This document shows positions 12,976 through 23,960 of a stretch of DNA of 64,000 nt, piece after piece. The stretch lies in the NCBI GenBank assembly GCA_933228675.1, contig OW121743.1, positions 63,061,118 to 63,125,117 of the forward strand, read 5' to 3'. Origin of the DNA: Stomorhina lunata (lineage: Eukaryota > Arthropoda > Insecta > Diptera > Rhiniidae). The notes beneath the pieces are model-generated. The model saw only the letters and a program-made list of their open reading frames with translations. It did no database searches and was not told the origin of the DNA. Positions within the stretch are counted from its first letter, which is position 1, and each line of letters opens with the position of its first letter. The position numbers and the translations under genes were made by a program.

Positions 12976-15900
12976 AAGATAAAAATAAAAATTTTTTGTT
13001 ATAAAAATTTTTGAAATAAAATGTTTTTTTTATAGAAGATTTTCGAGCTAAGGAATTTTAGAGAAAATTAATCGTTATAAAAATTTTTATAGAAAGTTTT
13101 TCGTGATAAAAATTTTTATAGAAAATTTTTCGTGATAAAAATTTTTATAGATAACAATTTTTATAGAAAATATTTCATGATAACATTTGTTCTACAAAAT
13201 TTTTAGTTTTAGAGAAAATTTTACAAAAAAATTTTCATAATAATTTTTAAAGAAAATTTTTTGTGGTAAAAATTTTTCGGTATAAAAATGTTTATAAAAA
13301 ATTTTTCGTCATAAAAATTTTTATAGAAAATAGTTCGTCATAAAAATTTTTATAGAAAATAGTTCGTCATAAAAATTTTTAGTGATAAAATTTTTATAGA
13401 AAATTTTCGTGATAAAAATTTTTATAGAAAATTTTTTATGATAAAAATTTTTACAGAAAATTTTTCGTGATAAAAATTTGTTTAAGAAATTTTTCGTGAT
13501 AAAAATTTTTATAAAAAAATTTTCGTGATAAAAATTTTTATAAAAAAATTTTCGTGATAAAAATTTTTATAGATAATTATATGTAAGAAAACTTTTATAA
13601 AATTTTTATAACGAAAATATTTGTGAAAAAAATTTTTTCGTCACAAAAATTTTTATAGAAAATTTTTTCGATTTAATTGAAAAATTAAAATGAAAATTGT
13701 TCGTGAAAAAAATGTTTCGTGTTAAGAATTTTTATAGACAATTTTTCGTGATAAGTATTTTTGTAAACCATTTTTCACTATATAAATATTTTTAAAAAAT
13801 TTTTCGTTATGGAAAATTTTTAGAGATAGAGAGATGGATAAAATTTTTATAGAAAATTTTCGTCAAAAAAATTTTAAAAGAAATTATTTTTTTTAATAAA
13901 AATTTTTACAAAAAATGAAAGTTTATTAAAGAAAATTTTTCGGGACAAAAATTTTTACAGAAAATTTTTTTTGATAAGAATTTTTATAGACAATAAACAA
14001 TAAAAATTTTTAGTGATAAAATGTTTATAAAAAATTTTCGTGATAAAAATTTTTATAGAAAATTTTTCGTGATAAATATTTTTATAGATAATTTTCGTGA
14101 TAAAATTTTTTATAGCTAATTTAACGTTACAAAATTTTTATAATAGAACATTTTTCGTTCTTAAAATTGTTATAGAAAAATTTTCATGATAAAAATTTTT
14201 ATAAAAAATTGTTCGTTCTTAAAATTTTTTATAGAAAATTTTTTCGTGATAAAAATTATTTTCGTGATAAAAAATTTTATTGATTCTTTATACAAATTTT
14301 TATAGAAAAATTTTCGTGATAAAAATTTTTGTAGAAAATTTTTCGTGATAAAATTTTTTATAGAAATTTTTCACAAAATTTTTTGTAATAAAAATTTTAT
14401 AGAAAATTCTTCGTGACAAAAATTTCTATAGAAAATATTTTGTGACAAAAATTTTTATAGAACATTTTTCGTGGTAAAAATTTTTATAAAAAATTTTTTG
14501 TGACGAAAATTTTTCTAGAAAATTTTTTGTGACAAAAATTTTTATAGAAAATTTTTCGTGACAATTTTTATAGAAAATTTTTCGTCATAAAAATGTTTAT
14601 AGAAAATTAACGATACAAAAATTTTAAGAACGAAAATTTTTGTTATAAAAATTTTAATAGAAAATTTTTCGTTCTAAAAATTTTTATTGAAAATTGTTCG
14701 TGATAAAAAATTGTAAAGAACATTTTTCGTGATAAGAATTTTTATAGAAAATTTTTCGTGATAAGAATTTTTATAGACAATTTTCGATATAAAAATATTT
14801 ATAGAAAATTTTCGTCATAAAAATTTTAAGTGATAAAACTTTTATAAAAAATTTTCGTGATAAAAATTTTTATAGAAAATTTTTCGTGAGAAACATTTTT
14901 ATAGATAATTTTCGTGACAAAATTTTTTATAGAAAATTTAACGTTACAAAAATTTTTATAATAGAACATTTTTTGTTCTTAAAATTGTTATAAAAAACTT
15001 TTCATTCTAAACATTTTTATAGAAAATTTTTTCGTGGTAAATATTATTTTCGTGATAAAAAATTTTATTGAAAATTTTTCTTTAAATATATAAATTTTTA
15101 TAGAAAATTTTTCGTGATAAAAATTTTTGTAGAAAATTTTTCGTGATAAAATTTTTGTAGAAAATTTTTCGTGATAAAATTTTATTGAACATTTTTCTTT
15201 ATATAAATTTTTATAGAAAATTTTTCGAAAAAAAAAACTTTTATAGAAAATATTTTCGTTTTAAAAATGGTTATAGCAAATTTTTCTCTATAAAAATATT
15301 TATAAAAAATTTTTTTGTTTTAAAAATTTTATAGAAAATTTTTCGTGATAAATATTTTTATAGAAAATTTTTCTTGACAAATATTTTCTAGAAAATATTT
15401 GTTGACAAATATTTTTATAGAAAATTTTTTGAGTAACATTTTTTACTGAAAACTTTTCGATAAAAATTTTTATTGAAAACTTTTCGTTTTAAAAATTTTT
15501 ATAGAAAATTTTTCGTTATAAAAATTTTTGTAGAAATTTTTCACAAAATTTTTATAGAAAATTATTCGTGATAAAAATTTTTATGGAAAACTTTTCGTTT
15601 CAAAAATTTTTATAGAAAACTTTTCTATATACAAATTTTTTGCTTTAAAAATTGTTATAGCAAATTTTTCGATTTAAAAATTGTCCGCTACAAAAATATT
15701 TATAGAATGTTTTTACAAATTTTTTTTTTTTTTATAAAAACTTTTATTGAAATGTTTCACAAAATTTTTTGTTATAAAAATTTTGATAGAAAATTTTCGT
15801 TACAAAAATTTTTCTAGAAAATTTTTGTGACAAAAATTTTTTTTAGAAAATTTTTTGTGACAAAAATTTTTTTAGAAAATTTTTCGTGACAAAAATTTTA

Positions 15901-16555
15901 ATAGAAAATTTTGCGTAATAAAAATTTTTATAGAAAATTTTTCGTTGTAAAAATTTTTATAGAAATTTGTTTGTTGAAAATTTATAGAAAATTTTTCGTG
16001 ATAAAAAAATTGTTTAGAAAAAATTCCGTTATAAATTTTTTTAAGAAAAATTTTCGTATAAAAAACAAATTTTATAGAAAATTTTTCGTTTGAAAAATTT
16101 TTTTTCAAAAATTTTTCGTTATAAAAATTTTGTTAGAAAATTTATCGCTATAAAAACTTTCATAGAAATTTATTCGTTACAAAAATTTTTAAAGAAATTT
16201 TTTCGTAACAAAAATTTGTATAGAAATTTTTTCGTTACTAAGAATTTGAATAGAAATTTGTATAGAAAATTTTTTTCGTCATAAAACTTCACAGAAAATT
16301 TTTTGAATAAGATTCCATAAAAAAATTTTCTTTATAAAAATGGCTATAGAAAATCATTCGTTATAAAAATCGTTATGTAAAATTTTTCGTTATAAAAATT
16401 GTTATAGAAAATTATTTATTGGAAGTTTTTTCTTTAGAAAATGTTTGTCTTTATTTTGTGTTAGAAAATGTTTCGTTAAAATTTTTTTTTTAATTTTCGT
16501 CTTAATTTTTTTTATTGTAAATATTTTTATAGCAAATTTTTCATTAAAAAATTTG
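12976..16555 (+). repeat. Degenerate 29-bp AT-rich tandem array (forward orientation)
   Basis: Successive degenerate monomers of about 29 bp built from ATAGAAAATTTTTCG followed by TGATAAAAATTTTT. Period 29 is seen directly, for example at 14042 to 14071. Substitutions and one- to several-base indels are frequent, so the array is old. The core is nearly dyad-symmetric (AAAATTTTT blocks on either side of TATAG). Predicted peptides such as NFYRKFF are frame shadows of the repeat. The reverse complement of this monomer makes the array at 18181-21730. Confidence 0.93.
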
Positions 16556-16599
16556 GGTTATTTATTTTACATCGACAGCGTGCAAGGCCTACCATCGGC

Positions 16600-16695
16600 A
16601 GTTGCTCTATTACTGCATCAATGGTAGTTGCTGTAGTAATTAATATTTACAGAAATTAATATTGCCCTAATTGGGGTTCGAACCCGGGCTTAAAA
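16600..16695 (+). other. tRNA-like (SINE or tRNA relic) fragment
   Basis: A B-box-like motif GGTTCGAACCC lies at about 16676-16686, and a D-arm-like stretch, TGCATCAATGGTAGTTGC, lies about 60 bp upstream. The spacing is too long and I cannot fold a cloverleaf, so this is not a working tRNA. Because the B box is near palindromic, either strand is possible. A degraded tRNA-derived SINE is the simplest reading. Confidence 0.3.
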
Positions 16696-16995
16696 ATTTA
16701 CTAATTTTTCAATCCCCGGAACACTCTTTTATCTATCATTTAAAATAACCAGAGAATACCCAAATAAATTCCATTATTCCCAAAATTTTTTTTATTTCCT
16801 TTTAATTAAAAATTGGGCAGTCAACAGCTCTTTTACCCTTGGAAGTCCAACTGGAACAATAAAATATTAAGGATTTTTTTCTACCAGTTTTTGGACTCTC
16901 TGCAACGTAAACGAAACATACTCGTACAAACACTGAAATGCTTAAATATACATTGGACTAAACACTATAAAATGAAAGAAAACAACAATAGAATT

Positions 16996-17277
16996 TCATA
17001 GATATATGTATATACAAAAATTTAAAATTCTACCAAAATCATCATGGTCAGAGTGCAACAACCCGACATCTAACGTTATGCGTTTGTTTTTGGAGGCACC
17101 GTTTTTTTTTGGCTGAACAAAATCACATGAAAAAGGATTGAAATAACATTCATTGATCTCACATTGGTTAGGACAAATAAAAACACCCATAACTTTCAAA
17201 GGCAGCGATATCATGGAGCAACTACAATAACAATAACACTTTATACTTGCCGGATACATTTTGGGAAAAGACCACAT
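16996..17277 (-). CDS. Small Cys-rich open frame, probably not a gene
   Basis: An ATG-initiated frame of 93 codons starting MWSFPKMYPASIKCYCYC. It has several Cys residues (CYCYCSC, then ICPNQC and ECYFNPFSC) and a charged C-terminal half (HSDHDDFGRI). No recognisable signal peptide or domain. It lies in the complex spacer between inverted satellites, where sequence is less AT-biased, so an open frame of this size is not surprising. Listed only because it is one of the few ATG-started frames outside repeats. Confidence 0.12.
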   Translation of the reverse strand: MWSFPKMYPASIKCYCYCSCSMISLPLKVMGVFICPNQCEINECYFNPFSCDFVQPKKNGASKNKRITLDVGLLHSDHDDFGRILNFCIYIYL

Positions 17278-18180
17278 TTAAAATCCCTAAAGTTTTCTGT
17301 TTAAATCTAGGAATTGTTTTATTTTAGCCTCTTTTCCTGCAAAAAAGGCGTTTGGGAAATATTTTCTTTTTTTTTTTGCCCAATTTTTTTCCTCTCGGTA
17401 TTTTGGGCAAAAATGTGCGAGTGTGGGAATATGTGTGTATTTTAAGGCATGTGGTCACTAACGGAAATTCAAAACATTTTTATTTACTTACGGCTATTGA
17501 AACATTCGGTAGAATCAACAAAAAATAGAAAAGTTGAGGCAAATACACGAGAAAGAAACTAAAGAATAACAAAAAAAAAAAAAAAAAGACGAGTAAAAAC
17601 ACACACAATGTATTCATTGAAATGGAATTTGATGGTTTGAGTTTCAAATGAAATGTAATACAATAAAAAAAGTTGTATAAGTCATAGGAAATACAAAAAC
17701 AAAAGCAGCAGCAGAATTAAAAAATAGAAACAGCATCAATAATGGCCAAAACACAAATTGATTTTAAATTGTTGAAAAACAAAGTTAAAATGCCTTTTTA
17801 AAGCCGATGTGAAAGCGGAAATGAAATCAAGTTTTACATGGAATTATTAGAAAAAGCTAAAATGTTTTGATTTTGAAACTATACTAAAGGTGAAGGAAAC
17901 TTTTGAAAAATTTGCTATGTATATTAAATTTTTAAAAATTTGCTGTTTCTAGGAAATTTTTTAAAAATTTGCTCTTTATAAAAATCTTTTCAAAATTTTT
18001 CGGTTTCTATGAAATATCAAAAAAATTTGCTGTTTAGAGGAAATTTTTGAAACATTTTTAGTTTAAAGATTAATGTTCGGTTTATGGAAAAGATTTCAAA
18101 AATTTTCTGTTTGTATGATAATTTCAAAAAATTTATAGGATTTTTTTTTTAATTTTTTGTATTTATTGATTATAAGAAGT

Positions 18181-20095
18181 GCTTAAAAAATTAACTGATT
18201 ATAGGTAATTTTCTTTTAAAATTTTTATAACGAAATATTTTCTATAAAAAATTTTTGAACCAAAAATTGTTTATAAAAAAATTTTATAAAGACAAATTTT
18301 TTATAGAAAACAAATTTTCTAAAGACAAATAACGAAAAATTTTCTATAAAAATTGTATGACTAAAAATTTCATATAAAATTTTTATCACGAAAAATTTTC
18401 AATTAAATTTTTTATAAAAAAATTTTATAAAGAAAAATTTTTTATAAAAAACAAATTTTTCTAAAGACAAATTTTTTATAGAAAAATAATTTTTAAAGAC
18501 AAATTTTTTATAAAAAATTTTTATAACGAAAAATTCAATAAAATGTTATGACTAAAAATTTCATATAAAATTTTTATCACGAAAAATTTTCTATAAAAAT
18601 TTTTATGACGAAAAATTTTCTATAAAAATTTTTATGACAAAAAATACCTATTAAAATTTTTATGACGAAAAATTTCTATAAAAATTTTGGTATAAAAATT
18701 GGTAAAAATTGCATATAAGACAAATTTTCTAGAAAAACAATTTTTTAAAGACAAATTTTCTGTGAGAACAATTTTTTAAAGACAAATTTTCTATAAAAAA
18801 TTTTTTAAGCGATAAATTTTCTATAACAATTTTCAACACAAAAAATTTTTATGACGAAAATTTTCTATAAAAATTTTAATGACGAAAAATTTCTATAAAA
18901 ATTTTATTGACCAAAAATTTCTACAAAAATTTTTATTTTTTAAAATTTAATATAAAATTTGATTTCATATTTTTAGTTACAAAAAATTTTGTATACACAT
19001 TTTTTCACTTAAAAATTTCCTATAAAAATTTGTAACACAAACATTTTTTATTAAAAAATTTTAACACAAAAATTTCCAATAAAAATTTTCTACATGAAAA
19101 ATTTTTATCAGGAAAAATTTTCTATAAAAATTTTTATCACGAAAAATTTTCTATAAAAATTTATATTAAGTAAAATTTTCTATAAATACTTTTATGATGA
19201 GAAATTTTCTATAAAAAATTATATCGCAAAAGATTTGGTATAAAAATTTCCTCTAAAAATTTTTATCACGAAAAATTTTCTTCGAAAATTTTGATGACGA
19301 GTTTTTATGACAAAAAATTGCTTTGAAAATTTTTATGACAAAAATTTTCTACGAAAATTTTTATGACAAAATTTTATAAAAATTTTTATTACAAAAAATT
19401 TTCTATGAAAATTTTGATGACGAGTTTTATGAAGAAAAAATTTCTATGAAAATTTTTATTTCAAAAATTTTCTATAAAAATTTTTATGACAAAAAAATTT
19501 CTATTAAAATTTTTATGGCAAAAAATTTTATACGAAAATTTTTATGACGAAAAATTTTCTATGTAAATTTTTATGACGAAAAATTTTCTATGAACATTTT
19601 TATGAACAAAAATATTCTATGAAAATTTTTATCAGAAAACAATTTCTATAAAAATTTTGATCATGGAAATTTTTCTATAAAAATTTTGCGTTAAAATTAT
19701 TTTTAAGAAAAATTTTATAAATTTTCTATACGAAATTTTTATAAAAATTATTTATCGCATAAAATATTCTATAAAAATTTTTATCATGAAAAATTTAATA
19801 TACAAATTTTTTCGTATAAAATTTTCAATAAAAATTTTTGACACATAAAGTGTTCTATAAAAATGTTTATCGCGAAAAATTTTTATCACAAAAAATTTTC
19901 TATAAAAATTTTTGTCACAAAAAGTTTTCTGTAAAAATTTTTATCACGAAAAATTTTTTAAAAAAATTTTTATCGCAAAAAAATTTCTATGAAAATTTTT
20001 ATCACGAAAAATTTTCTATTTAAATTTGAATAGAAAATTTTTATAACAAAAAAATTTTCTATAAAAATTTATAACACAAAAAATTTTTCCAAAAA
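18181..20095 (-). repeat. Degenerate 29-bp AT-rich array, inverted orientation (part 1)
   Basis: Monomers read TATCACGAAAAATTTTC followed by TATAAAAATTTTT, the reverse complement of the 12976-16555 monomer. It is as degenerate as the forward array. Together the two arrays form a large inverted repeat about 8.8 kb across with a 1.6-kb spacer. Confidence 0.92.
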
Positions 20096-20375
20096 ATTTT
20101 GATCAGTCCATAATCTACGCTTTTATTTTTGGTTTATGAACATAATAATTCTTAATAGTTATGTTTGTAAATTTAGTAATAATATGCGAGGTTTTCGATC
20201 TGTCTAAATTGGGGATAATCCTCCTGAAGAGATGGCTTAACCAACCATCGAAACGCGTCTAGGAATTTGGTTTCTCCGCAAACATTTTTTAGCTTTTTAT
20301 CAATAAAATGATCTGTTACATTAATAAATAAATGTAACAGGTTTGGGATCAAATGCAAATACTCTTCTTTTTGAA
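20096..20375 (-). other. Complex sequence interrupting the inverted 29-bp array
   Basis: About 280 bp of non-repeat DNA with distinctly higher GC. It contains a perfect 10-bp-stem hairpin, CTGTTACATT / AATGTAACAG, at 20313-20340 with an 8-nt loop. On the minus strand an open frame (20173-20358) reads residues such as FLDAFRWLVKPSLQEDYPQF, which look protein-like but which I cannot assign. Probably an insertion (mobile-element fragment) or a piece of older sequence around which the repeat expanded. I saw no terminal repeats. Confidence 0.4.
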
Positions 20376-21730
20376 TTTTTCAAAAAATTTCCTTTAAAAA
20401 TTTTTAACACAAAAAATTTCCTTTAAAAATTTTTATCGAATAAAATATTTCATAAAAGTTTTTATCACGAAAAATTTTCTATAAAAACTTTTATCGAATA
20501 AAATATTTTATCAAAGTTTTTATCACGAAAAATTTGTATACAAATTTTTAGCACGAAAAATTTTTTATCAAAATTTTTATTACGAAAAATTTTCAAAACC
20601 AAATTTTATCAGGAAAAATTGTCTATAAAAATGTTTAGTCCGAAAAATTTTGTATAAAAATTTTTATCACAAAAAATTTTCGATTATTTAATTTTTATAA
20701 CGAAAAATTTTAATAAAAATTTTTATCTCGAAAAATTTTCTATAAAAATTTTTATCACGAATAATTTTCTATAAAAGTATTTATCACGAAAATTTTCTAT
20801 AAAAAATAGATAAAACGAAAAATTTTCTAAAAAAAATTTTATCACAAAAGATTTTTATTTTAAATTTTATCACGAACATTTTTTTTATACAAATTTTTAA
20901 CACGAAAAATTTTCTATAAAAATTTTTATCACGAAAAATTTTCTATGAAAATTTTGATCACAAAAAATTTTCTATAAAATTTTTTATCTTTAAAAATTCA
21001 TATTGCGAAAAATTTATACAAAATTTTTTGTCACGAAAAATTTAAGAAGAAAAATTTACCACGAAAATTTTTCTATAAAAATTTTTATCACGAGAAATTT
21101 TCTATAAAAACTTTTTACTCGAAAAATATTTCACAAAACTTTTCTATACAAGATTTTATCGCATAAAATTTTTCTATACAAATTTCTATCACGAACAATT
21201 TTTCTATACAAATTTTTACCACTTTAATAGGAAAAATTTTCTACAAAAATTGCTTTATTAAACTTTCCATAAACGTTTTTATCGCGAAAAATTTTTTATA
21301 AAAATTTTTAGCACAAAAAATTTTCTAGTGAAATGTTTATTACAAAAAATTTTCTATAAAAATTTCTACTATCAAAAATTTTCTATAAAAATTTCTATCA
21401 CCAAAAATTTTCTATAAAAATTTCTATCACCAAAAATTTTATTTTAAAATTTCTATCACATAAAATTTTCTATAAAAATTTTTATCACGAAAAATTTTCA
21501 TATAAACGCTTTTATCGCGCAAAACTTTCTATTAAAATTTCACGAAAATTTTTCTATTAAAGTTATTATCACGAAAAATTCTTATTACCAATTTTCTATT
21601 TTTATAGTGTAAAATGTTTGAAACAAAATTTTTTTCTATAAAAATTGTGTATCTCAAAAAGTTTTTTATTGAGTTTTTGTCTCAAAAATTTGAATACAAA
21701 AATATCAGAAATTTATTTATCATCATTTTT
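20376..21730 (-). repeat. Degenerate 29-bp AT-rich array, inverted orientation (part 2)
   Basis: Continuation of the inverted array after the 280-bp interruption, with the same monomer (CACGAAAAATTTTCTATA core) and similar divergence. It fades out near 21700-21730, where AAAAATGTCCTTGA begins unique sequence. Confidence 0.9.
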
Positions 21731-23960
21731 TTAACAAAAATGTCCTTGAACATAAATTTTGATTAAATGTAAATTAACCAATACCACTCTCACTCGCTAC
21801 AATGTCAACCTTCATATATCCTTAGAAATATTCATAAAATCCTAAAAAGTAAAAGTAATCCTTATAATAACCACAAACATTACTATAATCATGTAAATAT
21901 ATTAGAATTATATAAGAAGAAAATTCAAAATCCTTATGATTCAATACATTATTAAAAGAACAATGCTATGTACTTTTATAAAAGGGATCTTACATATGCA
22001 GTTTGTTTACTTTAAAACTCATCTAGGTCTTTTTTTTTCAAGAAAAAAATGAAAAATATTATAAAATGATTTTTAAAAGATATACACATACAAACATACT
22101 TTCAACGATATCCTTAAATAAACATATGTGTGGATGTATTTGAAGAGACCGCCATCTTTTTGGATTAAATGTGCCGTTAAAAAACCATTTAGGATTATTT
22201 TAATGTGATAAGCAGATAACGTTGCCTGAATACGCAAACAATATTTAAGAAAAAAAAATGGGGAAAAAATGGTAAGAAAAAAATGCCAGCCATAAGAAGA
22301 GCAACAATAACTTGAAAGATTTTCTTAGATTTTGTTAGAAAACAAAGATTTACGTAACAACTTATTTTTCTATATATTATATTTTTGTTTTTTTTTTCAT
22401 ATTTTCTAACAGGATCTAAAGATTTTTGTTCCTTTGTATTAAAAATTATAAGACTTGAGAGTGTATACGTGTGTGTGTCTGAGTATTTGTTTAAAAGTAC
22501 ATAAATATATTTAGGTAAATATTTATGTTTATCTACTTAAATAAAAAAATGACAAATTTGTCTAAATTTTTTAAACATTTCTTAGAAAAAAAAATATACA
22601 AACAAGTAAATAATAAAGATACTCATACAGTCATAAAGTTATACCGTCAGTTTCCTTTTTTTTGCCTTTGTCTCCTAATGAATAGCAAAAAAAAAGAAAA
22701 AAAACGAAAACTTCTTAAAGACGATAAAGAAACAGATTAAATTATAAACGATTTATAAAGATTGTAAATTTTTGACTGGAATGTAAGAAATTATTTATTT
22801 GCATGAAGACAAATTTTCTTTGAAAAAAATAAGTACAACTTAATTTTAGCATACACGAATTTTTTTTTTTTTGATTGATAGTGAAAAGTTTTTGAAGAGT
22901 CTTCAGAATATTAATGGGGGGATGCTTAAACATAAATTGGATTAAGTTTCAAAATATGGTTAAAAAATATTAAAATAGGAAGCTCTAAAAAATTGGATTT
23001 TGTGGTCAGAGTTCATCAAAGGATTCGATATGAATAGCTACTTTTTACCATCTGAAGTATTATAGAAAAACTACACAGGTTATAAGACTCTAGAAATGTT
23101 TGAAGCGATTTTCACAAATATTGATACAACATAATTATAAATAGCCAAAAACATTACAAGTTACTAGATTTAGTCAAATTTTCTAGTAGATACTACCAAA
23201 ATTCAAAACAATTTCTTTTATCTCCTACATAAATTTCTCAATTGTTGTCAATTATTTACTTGACATAAATTTTCACAAAAGCCAAACCTCTTTTTATTTA
23301 TAAACAAAAATAACAATTACTGTAAATCATTAATCCAAAAAACCAAACTGCCATTTTTTTCATATATATAATTTTTTCTAACTTAAAAGACCTAAAAATT
23401 ATAAATTCATAAAGCAGAAAAATATGGTTTGATAGCGATAAAACGATATTTTATATAAAACTTTTGTCTAAATTTTTTTTCTTCTGTAAAACAAATGAAA
23501 TACTATACAAAAAGCAAACAATCAAATAAACAAACAACAAGAGCCAGTAGAGAAGAACAATAAGAAATGATAAACAATAAAATAATGAAGAATAACGAAA
23601 GAAATATGGAAATAAAATACAAACCATTACAAATAAACTCGCCATTCAAACACTAACACACACATAAAGACAACCGAACATATTTTATGGATATGAAAAA
23701 TTAGAGCGCCAGAATGAAACATTTATTTATGCATAAATACTAGTATTTCCTACTTGGAACAATGACAAAAAGTAGGTCTGGTATTTTAAAATACTAAAAA
23801 GACCATTAGTTACGCCTTAAAGTATGCTTCAAGGAGATTATCTTACATCAATGTTGATATTTACGTAAATGTTTTTTCTGCTTCTCCTTTTACATTTGTA
23901 TTGTTTGCCGATGGCACAGTAGGGCAAGATGAAAAAGTATATTAGTAAATGCAAATGAAT
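21731..23960. other. Unique AT-rich DNA, no gene seen
   Basis: Ordinary AT-rich sequence. Short frames at 22525-22740 (+), 22742-22933 (-) and 23451-23645 (-) are Lys/Phe/Leu-rich low-complexity translations. A GT-rich bit (GTGTGTGTCT) lies at about 22470. Near 23930-23965 isolated monomer-like words (GAATATGACTAGACC) mark the ragged entry into the diverged satellite. Confidence 0.55.

Larger units (their letters stand above)
16556..18180. other. Spacer between inverted 29-bp arrays
   Basis: About 1.6 kb of more complex sequence separates the two oppositely oriented arrays. It holds a tRNA-like motif (about 16600-16695), one small candidate frame (16996-17277, minus), a poly(A) run at about 17571-17587, and at 17900-18180 a degenerate repeat of AGGAAATTTTT and AAAAATTTGC related to the 43-45 kb array. 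Apart from those I see nothing identifiable. Confidence 0.6.

Noticed and set aside
15872..16284. Overlapping frames on both strands rich in Asn, Phe, Lys (NFYRKFF)
   Set aside because: Frame shadows of the degenerate 29-bp repeat; they change with each indel and have no independent support. The same applies to 19838-20023.
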